Origin: Flavobacteriales bacterium
GTDB taxonomy: Bacteria; Bacteroidota; Bacteroidia; Flavobacteriales_F; PHOS-HE28
Assembly: GCA_016710965.1 (NCBI GenBank)
Contig: JADJTW010000003.1
Location: forward strand, 255,164-319,163
Direction of reading: 5' to 3'
Length of the DNA: 64,000 nucleotides
Shown: positions 9,396-17,740 of the stretch, piece after piece
Position numbering within the stretch: position 1 is the first letter of the stretch
How the letters are laid out: each line of letters opens with the position of its first letter
The notes under the pieces: generated by a model
The model's input: only the letters and a program-made list of their open reading frames with translations
The model's database searches: none
What the model was told of the DNA's origin: nothing
Made by a program: the position numbers and the translations under genes

Positions 9396-10781
9396 ATGCG
9401 CCTCGCACGCACCGTCGCCTTCCACACCCTGGGCTGCAAGCTCAACTTCAGCGAAACCAGCACGCTGGCCCGTTCGCTGGAGGAGGGCGGTTATGCGCGG
9501 GTGAAGGCGGAAGAGCGCCCGGACGTGTTCGTGCTGAACACCTGTAGCGTAACAGAGAACGCAGACAAGGAATGCCGCCAGTGGGTACGTCGTTTCCAGC
9601 GGATAAATCCTGAGGGCTTCATCGCCGTCGTGGGCTGTTACGCGCAACTGAAGCCCCAGGAGATCGCCGCCATCCCCGGCGTCAACCTCGTGCTCGGCGC
9701 CAACGAGAAGTTCGATCTCGCCGCGCACATCGACCGGCGGTTGTCGTCAGACGAAGCCGGTCATCGCGCGCCTGGCGTGCCGACAGGCAGGCAAGGCGAA
9801 GCGATCTTCTCCCCCATCAAGGACCTCAAGCACTTCGTTCCCTCCTACAACTCCAACGACCGCACCCGCACTTTCCTGAAAGTGCAGGACGGCTGCGACT
9901 ACTTCTGCTCGTTCTGCACCATTCCGCTGGCACGAGGTCGCAGCCGCAGCGGCACAATAGCGGAAACCGTCGCCATAGCCCGTGGCATTGCGGAGAGCAG
10001 CGTGAAGGAGATCGTCCTCACCGGCGTGAACACCGGCGACTTCGGGCGCGAGCACGGCGAAGACTTCCTCGGTTTGATACAGGCGTTGGACCACGTGGAG
10101 GGCATCGAGCGCTTTCGCATCAGCAGCATCGAGCCCAACCTCTGCTCGAACGAGGTCATCGACTTCGTGGCTGAGAGCCATCGCTTCGCCCCCCACTTCC
10201 ACATGCCTTTGCAAAGCGGCAGCGATGCCATCCTGCAACGCATGCGCCGCCGCTACGACACCGCGCTTTATGCCGAGCGTGTCCAGCGGATCAAGCATCG
10301 CATGCCGCACGCGTGCATCGGCGTGGACGTGATCACCGGCACTCCCGGCGAAAACGATGCTGAATTCCTGCGCACGCACGAGTTCCTGCGCAGCATCCCG
10401 GTGGACTACCTGCACGTGTTCACCTACAGCGAGCGCGCCAACACCACCGCCGTGCGCATGGAGGACAGCGTGCCCATGGAGGCGCGACGCGAACGCACCA
10501 AGCAATTGCGCATCCTCAGCAGCAAGTTGCAACGCGCATTCCACGAACGCCATCTGGGCTCCATGCGCAATGTCATCTTCGAGTCGGAAGACGTCGAAGG
10601 CCGCATGTGCGGCTACACGGACAACTACCTGCGCGTGACGATGGCCTACGATGCGGCTCTTGTCAACCGCGTGGTGCCCGTTCGCTTGGTTCGCATCAAC
10701 GGCGATGGGCACATCGCAGGGGCCGTGGAAGGAACGTCAGCAAGGACGACTGCCGGCAGGCAACTGGCAAGCGCCAACTGA
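9396..10781 (+). CDS. mtaB: tRNA t6A37 methylthiotransferase MtaB
   Basis: This 461-residue radical SAM methylthiotransferase converts t6A37 to ms2t6A37 in tRNAs reading ANN codons. The N-terminal domain carries the three cluster cysteines at about residues 14 (LGCKLN), 50 (NTCSV) and 81 (VGCYAQ). The radical SAM motif CDYFCSFC is at 167-174. A short C-terminal TRAM-like region follows. GCKLN and the overall order fit MtaB better than RimO or MiaB. Two oddities are visible. Residues 127-134 (PGVPTGRQ) coincide with a small GC palindrome absent from the usual family alignment. The last residues (TAGRQLASAN) are encoded by a 7-base-period tract. lgt starts 5 bases downstream. Confidence 0.93.
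   Translation: MRLARTVAFHTLGCKLNFSETSTLARSLEEGGYARVKAEERPDVFVLNTCSVTENADKECRQWVRRFQRINPEGFIAVVGCYAQLKPQEIAAIPGVNLVLGANEKFDLAAHIDRRLSSDEAGHRAPGVPTGRQGEAIFSPIKDLKHFVPSYNSNDRTRTFLKVQDGCDYFCSFCTIPLARGRSRSGTIAETVAIARGIAESSVKEIVLTGVNTGDFGREHGEDFLGLIQALDHVEGIERFRISSIEPNLCSNEVIDFVAESHRFAPHFHMPLQSGSDAILQRMRRRYDTALYAERVQRIKHRMPHACIGVDVITGTPGENDAEFLRTHEFLRSIPVDYLHVFTYSERANTTAVRMEDSVPMEARRERTKQLRILSSKLQRAFHERHLGSMRNVIFESEDVEGRMCGYTDNYLRVTMAYDAALVNRVVPVRLVRINGDGHIAGAVEGTSARTTAGRQLASAN
9775..9792 (+). repeat. Small GC-rich palindrome inside mtaB
   Basis: Arms GCGTGCC (9775-9781) and GGCAGGC (9786-9792) pair at 6 of 7 positions around a 4-base loop. The element is read in frame as part of VPTGRQG in MtaB. 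It belongs to the same loose class as the palindromes at 30777-30797 and 40597-40617. Confidence 0.55.
10757..10777 (+). repeat. 7-base-period tract at the mtaB/lgt junction
   Basis: CAA occurs at 10761, 10768 and 10775, exactly 7 bases apart (CAGGCAA, CTGGCAA, GCGCCAA). The tract encodes the last residues of MtaB and ends 9 bases before the lgt start. Compare the tracts at 14195, 26593, 58501, 61397 and 62288. Confidence 0.6.
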
Positions 10782-10786
10782 TCCCC

Positions 10787-11968
10787 ATGTACCCCACACT
10801 CTACCACGCCCTCCTCGACCTTACTGGCATCGACCTGCCCTATCTCACCTTCCTTAACAGCTTCGGATTCTTCGTGGCGGTGGCCTTCTTCTTCGCCAGT
10901 TGGACGCTTGGCAAGGAACTCCACCGCATGGAGGGGCTGGGCCTGTTGAGGAACACCATGCGCACCGAGACCATCGGCCTGCCCGCTTCGCCGATTGAAC
11001 TCGTGTGGCAGGGAATCCTGGGTTTCATCATCGGCTGGAAGGGAATTTTCATCTTCACCAACAGAAACGAAGCGCTCGCCGACACCAAGGCTTTTCTCTT
11101 GAGCATGCAGGGGTCATGGATCGGTGGCCTCTTCGTGGCCGCGCTTTTCGTTTGGCTGCGCTGGCGCACGAAGCAGAAAGCCAGATTGCCCGAGCCGAAG
11201 ACGCAGGAAGTGGTCGTGAAGCCCAGCGATCATGCCACCAACATCACGCTCACTGCCGCGCTATGGGGCCTCATTGGCGCCAAGCTCTTCCACTGGATCG
11301 AACACCCTCGGGAGTTCGTCCACTTCGTGCAGGCGCCCAGCGGTGATGGCCTTATGAGCGGCCTCACGATGTACGGCGGGCTCATTCTCGCGGGTACCAT
11401 GGTCGTGCGGTACTTCGTCAAGAACGGGATTGCTCCCTGGCATGGTGCCGATGCCGCTGCACCCGGTGTCATGCTGGCTTATGCGGTGGGCCGCATCGGC
11501 TGCCAGGTGAGCGGCGACGGCGATTGGGGCGTGGTGAACAACACTGCGGCACCAGCGTGGATCCCATCATGGCTGTGGAGCTACGACTACCCCAACAACG
11601 TCAACGGTGTTGGTGTGCGCCTGTTGGACGGCAGGCCCTGCTGGGACGGATACTGCACCGTGCTACCGGAGCCGGTATTCCCCACGCCCCTGTACGAGAC
11701 GCTCGCGTGCCTCATCCTCTTCGGCGTGCTGTGGAAGCTTCGCACGCAACTGAAGCCCGCGGGCAGCATCTTCTTCCTCTTCCTCTTCCTCAACGGGTTC
11801 GAGCGCTTCTTCATCGAGAAGATCCGCGTGAACGTGGAAGTGCTCGGCCACTGGACACAGGCGGAGATCATTGCGACGGTGCTCATGGTCGTGGGCCTCG
11901 CGGGCCTCATCCGGCTGCGACGATCGGCTTCGATCCAGTCCACCGGGAACTCGGAAACGCAGGATTGA
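10787..11968 (+). CDS. lgt: Prolipoprotein diacylglyceryl transferase
   Basis: Lgt moves diacylglycerol from phosphatidylglycerol to the lipobox cysteine of prolipoproteins in the inner membrane. The 393-residue protein has several hydrophobic segments, the SGLTMYGG motif near residue 192, the diagnostic GRIGCQ (235-240) followed by GDGDWG, and FPTPLYE in the C-terminal half. Bacteroidota Lgt proteins are usually longer than the E. coli enzyme, and this one has the characteristic extra loops. The ATG at 10787 is chosen because it directly follows the mtaB stop and begins the conserved N-terminal helix; upstream in-frame sequence only overlaps mtaB. Substrates are visible nearby: lipoproteins at 24038, 28665 and 46429. 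Confidence 0.92.
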   Translation: MYPTLYHALLDLTGIDLPYLTFLNSFGFFVAVAFFFASWTLGKELHRMEGLGLLRNTMRTETIGLPASPIELVWQGILGFIIGWKGIFIFTNRNEALADTKAFLLSMQGSWIGGLFVAALFVWLRWRTKQKARLPEPKTQEVVVKPSDHATNITLTAALWGLIGAKLFHWIEHPREFVHFVQAPSGDGLMSGLTMYGGLILAGTMVVRYFVKNGIAPWHGADAAAPGVMLAYAVGRIGCQVSGDGDWGVVNNTAAPAWIPSWLWSYDYPNNVNGVGVRLLDGRPCWDGYCTVLPEPVFPTPLYETLACLILFGVLWKLRTQLKPAGSIFFLFLFLNGFERFFIEKIRVNVEVLGHWTQAEIIATVLMVVGLAGLIRLRRSASIQSTGNSETQD

Positions 11969-11985
11969 AAACGGACAATTCCACC

Positions 11986-12786
11986 ATGGACCTCAAGAAG
12001 CTCACCGACCAGGTCGCCGCCATCAGTGTTGATGTGGCAGCCTTCATCCGCAGCGAAGCGGGCCGCCTCACCGAATCGCGCGTGAGCAGCAAGAGCCTCA
12101 ACAACCTGGTGACGCACGTGGACCATGTGGCGGAGGACCGTTTAGTGGAGGGGCTCGAACTGCTCGTGCCCGATGCAGGCTTCATCGCCGAAGAAGGCAG
12201 CGGCGAACAGCGCGAACGGTTCAACTGGGTGATCGATCCGCTCGATGGCACCACCAACTTCGTGCATGGCGTGCCCTGCTATTGCATCAGCATCGCGCTC
12301 GTCGATGGCACCGAGCCGCTCCTGGGCGTGGTTCATGAGGTCACGCGCGACGAGCGCTTCACGGCATGGCGCGGCGGCGGCGCTTACCTCAACGGGCTAC
12401 CCATCCGCGTGAGCGATCGCACGCAACTGCAGGACAGCCTGCTGGCCACCGGCTTCCCCTATGACGATTTCGGGTACGAAGCCGAGTACATGGACCTGTT
12501 GCGCGAGCTCATGCATCGCTCTCGCGGCATCCGTCGGCTCGGAAGCGCTGCCGCCGACCTCGCTTATGTGGCCTGTGGTCGCTTCGAGGCTTTCTACGAA
12601 TACGGCCTGAATAGCTGGGATGTGGCCGCAGGCGTGCTGCTGGTTCGCGAGGCCGGTGGACAAGTGAGCGGTTTCCGCCCCAGCAAGGATCCGGTCTTCG
12701 ATGAGGAGATCGTGGCCACCAACAGTTCCATCCACAACGAACTGCTGGAAGTGATCGAGCGCAACTGGCAGCGCCAGGATTCTTGA
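11986..12786 (+). CDS. suhB: Inositol monophosphatase family protein
   Basis: This 266-residue Mg-dependent phosphatase of the IMPase/SuhB/CysQ superfamily has the metal-binding glutamates in AEEGSGE (about 69-70). The signature WVIDPLDGTTNF is at 81-92, and the second motif NSWDVAAGVLL with EAGG is near residue 220. The substrate is likely a sugar or inositol monophosphate, or possibly PAP; sequence alone does not separate SuhB-type from HisN- or CysQ-type activity. It starts 17 bases after lgt on the same strand, and its stop converges on the minus-strand gene at 12793 with 6 bases between. Confidence 0.85.
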   Translation: MDLKKLTDQVAAISVDVAAFIRSEAGRLTESRVSSKSLNNLVTHVDHVAEDRLVEGLELLVPDAGFIAEEGSGEQRERFNWVIDPLDGTTNFVHGVPCYCISIALVDGTEPLLGVVHEVTRDERFTAWRGGGAYLNGLPIRVSDRTQLQDSLLATGFPYDDFGYEAEYMDLLRELMHRSRGIRRLGSAAADLAYVACGRFEAFYEYGLNSWDVAAGVLLVREAGGQVSGFRPSKDPVFDEEIVATNSSIHNELLEVIERNWQRQDS

Positions 12787-12792
12787 TCCTTT

Positions 12793-13173
12793 CTATTTCG
12801 CTGAAGCGGGCCGAACGAATCCCGCCAGCCGCTTCACGGAATTCCCCGTCACATACAGGTCTTCCACGAAAGTGCCGTCCGGCAAATAGACGCGCATGGT
12901 GAGGAAGAGGTCCTTGTGCTTGGCCTTGAAGGCGCTGAAGGCGCCGGTGACGTGGGCCGTTAGCGCAGCTGCATCCTTGTACACCTCATAGAAGCTCACT
13001 ACCGTCGGCGAGGGCGTCGGCTGATTGAAGCCTTTCATGTCCGGGACATGCACGAGGTAGAACAATGTGCCCGGCTCGTTCTTCTTCACAACGGCAGCGA
13101 GCTTTTTCAGCGCCTTCAAGGCTTCCGCCTCTTTGCCGGGCTTCATGTTCCATTGTCCGATGATGGTGATCAT
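12793..13173 (-). CDS. Antibiotic biosynthesis monooxygenase (ABM) domain protein
   Basis: This 126-residue single-domain protein opens with MITIIGQWNMKPGKEAEAL, has EPGTLFYLVHVPD in the middle, and continues with FYEVYKDAAALTAHVTG. This is the ferredoxin-like ABM fold typical of small heme- or quinol-linked monooxygenases. The last 35 residues (VYLPDGTFVEDLYVTG) extend beyond the usual 95-100-residue domain. It shares an upstream region (13174-13287) with the divergent redox operon, which hints at a link to that operon. The substrate is unknown. Confidence 0.7.
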   Translation of the reverse strand: MITIIGQWNMKPGKEAEALKALKKLAAVVKKNEPGTLFYLVHVPDMKGFNQPTPSPTVVSFYEVYKDAAALTAHVTGAFSAFKAKHKDLFLTMRVYLPDGTFVEDLYVTGNSVKRLAGFVRPASAK

Positions 13174-13287
13174 TCGAGTTCGGGTTTCAGAACGAATCTA
13201 GATCGGATCGAGCCATGGGGCCGCCTAGGATTGATGCGACCAAACCGGTATTCTTGTCACCATCCCTACCAACCCAACCTCCTTACC

Positions 13288-14181
13288 ATGGCCAAGCCGC
13301 CCATTTTCCCTCCTGTCGATCCGGTTTTCAAGATGCCGTTCTTCTACTCTTCGCTCTCGCTCATCTGGACCTACTACTGGGTGGATGAGAAGCTGGTGCT
13401 GCCGCTGCTGAAGGACACGCGCTTGAAGCCCGCGCGCTTCACCGATCCGGAGGCGAAAGGCAAAGCCCTCGTGAGCCTCAACTTCCAGAACTACGCGGCC
13501 CTGCTGGGCATGGTGATCAGCGGCACCAACGAGATCGAGTTCAACGTGCATTGCTATCCGGCGAAGGATGAAGCGGCCGTACCCGTGTTATCGTTGCAGG
13601 ACTACCTCTATGGCCAGGACGCTACGAAGCTCATTGGCGAGATGCGCCTGCATGTGCCCGCGGACAACGCGGTGGCGGTGCAAGCCGGTGTGAAGTGCTT
13701 CGGCGAACGCAAGTTCCTCACCTCCTTCGATTACATGGTGCCAACACCCGATGCACCCACGATCGAGACCTGGAGCTACACCGTGTACGATCCCACCTAC
13801 GAAGGCGACAAGACGCGCGCGATCTACACCCTCACCGCCGACCTCACCACCATGAAACGGCAGGTGGCCAATGGATCGCCGCTCACCTTGTACAGCATGC
13901 TGCCCGGTGGCCCGGATCGCCCGCCAGGTGGAAAAGACATGGACCTGATCGGCTCGCGCTGGAACATGTTCGGCGTCTATGACATGTACCTCGGCATCGC
14001 ACCCGCTCAGCAGAAGAACTTCACGCTGAAAGTCGGGCCGACACAGCACCCGATGGCCATCGACATGCGCAATGTGCTCGGTAAGAGCGCGAAGGTGTGC
14101 GCCGTGCGCGTGTTCGTATCGCCGCCCGCCGCCGCTGAGAACCGCGCGTTCTATGTGGACCTGGGCACGAAGAAGAAGTAA
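13288..14181 (+). CDS. Uncharacterised protein, possibly acetoacetate-decarboxylase-like barrel
   Basis: This 297-residue protein without signal peptide or membrane segment starts MAKPPIFPPVDPVFKMPFFY. The ATG at 13288 is preferred over upstream in-frame starts because those lie in the divergent regulatory gap. The sequence pattern (KDTRLKPARFTDPEAKGKAL, then GTNEIEFNVHCYPA, then FLTSFDYMVP) is beta-rich and recalls the acetoacetate-decarboxylase-like fold, but I see no certain catalytic lysine context. It leads an operon with a small sugar-dehydrogenase subunit, a GMC flavoprotein, a ferritin-like protein and a serine hydrolase, so a role in processing a small organic acid or lactone is plausible but inferred. 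Confidence 0.55.
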   Translation: MAKPPIFPPVDPVFKMPFFYSSLSLIWTYYWVDEKLVLPLLKDTRLKPARFTDPEAKGKALVSLNFQNYAALLGMVISGTNEIEFNVHCYPAKDEAAVPVLSLQDYLYGQDATKLIGEMRLHVPADNAVAVQAGVKCFGERKFLTSFDYMVPTPDAPTIETWSYTVYDPTYEGDKTRAIYTLTADLTTMKRQVANGSPLTLYSMLPGGPDRPPGGKDMDLIGSRWNMFGVYDMYLGIAPAQQKNFTLKVGPTQHPMAIDMRNVLGKSAKVCAVRVFVSPPAAAENRAFYVDLGTKKK

Positions 14182-14194
14182 GTCGGTCAGCGGC

Positions 14195-14241
14195 GAATGG
14201 TGAATGGCGGATAGCTCTTCGCCATTCACTGCTCACCATTC
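14195..14241 (+). repeat. 7-base-period hairpin between two operon genes
   Basis: The left arm has GAATGGT (14195-14201) and GAATGGC (14202-14208). The right arm has CGCCATTC (14220-14227) and ACCATTC (14235-14241). The right arm carries one extra unit, ACTGCTC (14228-14234), which bulges out and is exactly 7 bases long. The hairpin fills most of the 77-base gap before the ATG at 14259. Confidence 0.7.
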
Positions 14242-14258
14242 ACCTCTCAACTTTTCCC

Positions 14259-14753
14259 ATGGACTACCCCATCGACACCTCCGGTCAATTCCTCGCGATC
14301 TCTTCCGTGCTCACGGGCTTCAGCGCCATCGAGTTGCAAGGCACGGGCTCTGCGGATGCGATCTGGGCCACCGCCACCACCATCGTGGGCGCGCCCATCC
14401 TCGGCGACCTTCTCACCGATTGCGGCGAGCTCTTCGAGAAGAGCAAGGACATCGATGCGCTGGAAGCGGCATTCGCCAAGCGCGTGATCGCCGATCCGCG
14501 CTATGGACCCGTGGCGAAGAACTTCATAGGGGCATGGTACACCGGCGTGTGGGCGGCCCTGCCCAGCGCGTGGTGCGATGCCTACGGCGCCAGCGGCAGC
14601 GATGGCACCTTCGTGATATCGCCCACGGTGTACAAGAGCGGCCTGCAATGGAAAGCCTTCGGCGGAACACCGCGCGGTGGCGTGCCCACCGGCCACGGCG
14701 CATGGAACCGTCCGCCGCTCACGCCCATCAACACCAACGCACCCAAGCCATGA
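14259..14753 (+). CDS. Small (gamma-type) subunit of a sugar/gluconate dehydrogenase-like complex
   Basis: This 164-residue protein resembles the small subunit of FAD-dependent membrane dehydrogenases (FAD-SLDH / gluconate 2-dehydrogenase subunit 3 group). It has FLAISSVLTGFSAIELQGTG at the N-terminus, AWYTGVW in the middle, and a C-terminal LQWKAFGGTPRGGVPTGHG followed by an aromatic segment. Family members normally have a Tat signal and help export or fold the flavoprotein partner; no twin-arginine signal is visible here. Its stop overlaps the start of the next gene (ATGA), strong evidence for translational coupling with the GMC subunit. Confidence 0.75.
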   Translation: MDYPIDTSGQFLAISSVLTGFSAIELQGTGSADAIWATATTIVGAPILGDLLTDCGELFEKSKDIDALEAAFAKRVIADPRYGPVAKNFIGAWYTGVWAALPSAWCDAYGASGSDGTFVISPTVYKSGLQWKAFGGTPRGGVPTGHGAWNRPPLTPINTNAPKP

Positions 14754-16618
14754 GCGATCCGATCGTCCTGAAGGAAGAGTACGATGTGGTGATCGTGGGC
14801 GCCGGAGCATCCGGGTCCATCGTAGCGCATCAACTGGCGAAGGCCGGGCGCAAGGTGCTGGTGCTCGAAGCCGGACGCAGCACGCGCGATGATGAAGAAG
14901 GCTGGGCCAGCAACGTGGACACCTTCCACCGTGCCGTGGCCAAGGTCCCCAATTCGGCCTTCCCGGCCACGCAGATGGCACCGCAGCTCGATGTGCTGCA
15001 ATTCCACAACATCACACCCGGCGTGCCCGATAGCTCCGGCTATGCCGTGCAGCATGGCCCCCTGCCATTCGGCAGCGACAACAACCGATCGAAAGGCGGC
15101 ACCACCCTGCACTGGACCGGCATCGCGCTGCGCATGCTGCCCAACGACTTCCGCATGCAGACCCAGTACGGTGTGGGCGTCGATTGGCCCATCAGCTACG
15201 ACGACATGAAGCCGTACTACGAACTCGCCGAGCAGGAGCTTGGCGTTTCGGGCTGCGTGGAAGAGTACCTCATTCCGGTGAAGGACAAGAAGAAGTACTG
15301 GGGCGATTACCAGTACCCGATGAAGAAGATGCCGCAGAGCTACGTGGACCTGAGGCTGAAGGACCGCGTGGATGGCCTGAAGCTGGAACTTGGCGGCGAT
15401 GACTACGAAGTGCGCGTGGTGCCCACACCGCAGGCGCGCAATAGCGACCCCAACCCCGACTACAAAGACCCGGTTACAGGCAAGCGCGGCTTCACCCCAA
15501 TCGGCACGCAAGGCGATCCGCTGCGCGGCGAACGCTGCCAGGGCAACAGCTGCTGCCCGGCGATCTGTCCCTCGCAAGCGAAATACAGCGGGTTGCGATC
15601 GCTGAATCGCGCGATCGCCGCCGGTGCGAAGCACGGCAAGCCCGTTACGGTGCGCTGCCAGAGCGTGGTGAGCAAGGTGATCACCGATCCGGTTTCCGGT
15701 CGCGTCACGGAGATCGAGTACATCACCTACGAGCAGGTGAGCTACCCGCCGCCACAGACCTTCCGCGTCAAGGCGAACGTGTTCGTGATCTCGGCGCATA
15801 GCATCGAGACCGCCAAGCTGCTGCTCATGAGCGGCATCGGCAACAGCAGCGATCAGGTGGGCCGCAACCTCATGGACCACCCCACCATGCTCACCTGGGG
15901 CCTGATGCCCGAGCCGGTGTACCCCTTCCGCGGCCCAGCGCAGACCAGCGCCATCACCGCTTTCCGCGATGGGGCTTTCCGCAAGGACATGTGCGCCTTC
16001 GTGCTGCCCATCGACAATTGGGGTTGGATATGGAGCTCCTTCTCGCCCGAAGCCTATGTGGGAGGTGCCGTCGGCGGCGGTTCGTTCGGGCGGAAGCTGC
16101 GCCAGAGCGTAGCGCACGACGTATCGCGCCAGATCGCGCTCCAATGGGAGTTCGAACAACTGCCCGACCCCGGAAACCGAGTCACCATCGATCAGAAGTT
16201 CCTCGATCCATTGGGCCTGCCTCGTCCCCAAATCCATTACCGCGTTCAGGACTACACCATGCGCTCCATGGAACAGGCGATGCGCCTGAGCGCGGCCATC
16301 TTCAAGAAAGCCGGCATCACCGACTTCACCCGCTATCAGCCCAGCGATGTGGTGTACACCGAGTACAAGGGCAACCCTTACACCTACCGTGGCTGCGGCC
16401 ACATCGTGGGCACGCACCGCATGGGCAAGACCCGTGTCGATTCGGTGACCGATAGCTGGCTGCGCTCGTGGGACCACCAGAACCTCTTCCTCGTGGGCTG
16501 CGGCGCCATGCCCACCTGGGGCACCAGCAACCCGTCGCTCACCATGAGCGCGCTCGCATTCCGTGCTGCTGAAGCCATCAACAAGGACCTGGACAAGCAA
16601 ACACCCAAGCCGCGATGA
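14750..16618 (+). CDS. GMC-family FAD oxidoreductase (large dehydrogenase subunit)
   Basis: This 622-residue flavoprotein carries the Rossmann FAD motif VVIVGAGASGSIVAHQLAKA at about residues 13-32, then VLVLEAG. A cysteine-rich stretch CQGNSCCPAICPSQAK corresponds to that of the gluconate 2-dehydrogenase alpha-subunit group. The C-terminal active-site region has GCGHIVGTHRMG, then GCGAMPTWGTSNPSLTMSAL. It probably oxidises an alcohol, sugar or polyol and passes electrons on through partner subunits. I place the start at the ATG of the ATGA overlap at 14750. Its own stop overlaps the next gene in the same way, so three genes are translationally linked. No cytochrome c subunit is visible next to it. 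Confidence 0.85.
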   Translation: MSDPIVLKEEYDVVIVGAGASGSIVAHQLAKAGRKVLVLEAGRSTRDDEEGWASNVDTFHRAVAKVPNSAFPATQMAPQLDVLQFHNITPGVPDSSGYAVQHGPLPFGSDNNRSKGGTTLHWTGIALRMLPNDFRMQTQYGVGVDWPISYDDMKPYYELAEQELGVSGCVEEYLIPVKDKKKYWGDYQYPMKKMPQSYVDLRLKDRVDGLKLELGGDDYEVRVVPTPQARNSDPNPDYKDPVTGKRGFTPIGTQGDPLRGERCQGNSCCPAICPSQAKYSGLRSLNRAIAAGAKHGKPVTVRCQSVVSKVITDPVSGRVTEIEYITYEQVSYPPPQTFRVKANVFVISAHSIETAKLLLMSGIGNSSDQVGRNLMDHPTMLTWGLMPEPVYPFRGPAQTSAITAFRDGAFRKDMCAFVLPIDNWGWIWSSFSPEAYVGGAVGGGSFGRKLRQSVAHDVSRQIALQWEFEQLPDPGNRVTIDQKFLDPLGLPRPQIHYRVQDYTMRSMEQAMRLSAAIFKKAGITDFTRYQPSDVVYTEYKGNPYTYRGCGHIVGTHRMGKTRVDSVTDSWLRSWDHQNLFLVGCGAMPTWGTSNPSLTMSALAFRAAEAINKDLDKQTPKPR

Positions 16619-17718
16619 GCCTCACCCACAAATTCGCGGAACTGGTTCGCGCGATAGAGCCGCAGGACGGTGCTGCGCAGACCATGCCGCTCGTCCCGCT
16701 GCGGAAGCCGCGCCAGATCCCCGACGCGGATTCGCTGCGCGATCACCTGCAGATCGCCTTGGAACTGGAGCTCTCCACCTTGCCGCCCTACCTCACCGCG
16801 ATGGCTTCCATCGTGGACGGCACCAACCTCGACGTCTCGGGCCTGATCCGCAGTGTGATGATGGAGGAGATGCTGCACATGGTGCTCGCCGCCAACGTGC
16901 TCAACGCCATCGGCGGCAACCCCGTGCTAGCGAAGAAGGGCGTGGCACCGGAGTATCCCACCGCATTGCCCGACAGCGACGGTTCGTTCCTGGTGAGCGT
17001 TGAGCCGCTCAGCCTCGGCGCCATCCAGACCTTCATGCGGATCGAACAGCCCACGCCGAAGCATACGCCCGCCAAGGCTGATGGATATGCCACGATCGGC
17101 CAGTTCTATGCGGCGATCATGGAGGCCATCGTGCGCCTGTCCAAGAAAGGCGAGATCCGTTTCGACCACAACCCCGGCCGACAGGTGTCGCCAAGTGATT
17201 ACTACAATGGCCACGGCAATGTGATCCGCGTGCATGACTCCTACTCGGCGATCGAAGCCTTGAAGGAGATCACCCACCAAGGCGAGGGGAACGATGATAC
17301 CATTTTCGAAAGCGGCCATGTGGTGGATGGCGTGGGCTACGAGCTCGCCCACTACTACCGTTTCATGGAGATCAACCTGGGCCGCCGGTTCAACGAAGGC
17401 GATACGCCAGAGAGCGGTCCGACCGGCGCGCTGCTGCCCGTGGATTGGAGCAGCGTGAAGAACATGATCAGCAACCCGAAGCGCGGCTGGTTCACTGCGG
17501 ACGACCCGCGCGGCAAGCTCATGGATGAGTGCAACCACAGCTGGGCGATGCTGCTGCGCGAATTGCAAGCGGGGTTCCGCGGTGATAAGCAGGGCATCCA
17601 CCGCGCCATCCCCTGGATGATGAAGCTGAAGTACCAGGCGCAGGCCCTGATGAACGTGCCCAGCGGCATCGCCGGCATGATGCTGGGGCCGAGCTTCGAG
17701 TGGCCGGAGGAAGTTTGA
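16615..17718 (+). CDS. Ferritin-like domain protein (VioB-like N-terminal type)
   Basis: This 367-residue protein has a predicted four-helix ferritin-like domain: LRDHLQIALELELSTLPPYL near residues 44-63, then MMEEMLHMVLAANVLNAIGG near 82-101, which supplies the metal-ligand pattern Glu...EExxH. Similar domains form the N-terminal part of VioB-type proteins acting on reactive amino-acid-derived intermediates. Whether this one binds iron and performs redox chemistry is not known. It starts within the stop of the GMC gene (ATGA at 16615), so it is probably made in stoichiometric amounts with the flavoprotein and could be its electron acceptor or a consecutive enzyme. Confidence 0.7.
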   Translation: MSLTHKFAELVRAIEPQDGAAQTMPLVPLRKPRQIPDADSLRDHLQIALELELSTLPPYLTAMASIVDGTNLDVSGLIRSVMMEEMLHMVLAANVLNAIGGNPVLAKKGVAPEYPTALPDSDGSFLVSVEPLSLGAIQTFMRIEQPTPKHTPAKADGYATIGQFYAAIMEAIVRLSKKGEIRFDHNPGRQVSPSDYYNGHGNVIRVHDSYSAIEALKEITHQGEGNDDTIFESGHVVDGVGYELAHYYRFMEINLGRRFNEGDTPESGPTGALLPVDWSSVKNMISNPKRGWFTADDPRGKLMDECNHSWAMLLRELQAGFRGDKQGIHRAIPWMMKLKYQAQALMNVPSGIAGMMLGPSFEWPEEV

Positions 17719-17740
17719 CCCACCATCACATCCCGCTTCA

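Noticed and set aside
13231..13256. TTG and TATTCTTG resembling a -33/-7 promoter before 13288
   Set aside because: The spacing of 15 bases is too short for the known consensus and the -7 box has a mismatch.
14582..16600. Long minus-strand open frame opposite the GMC gene
   Set aside because: It is the antisense shadow of a clearly conserved gene in GC-rich DNA.
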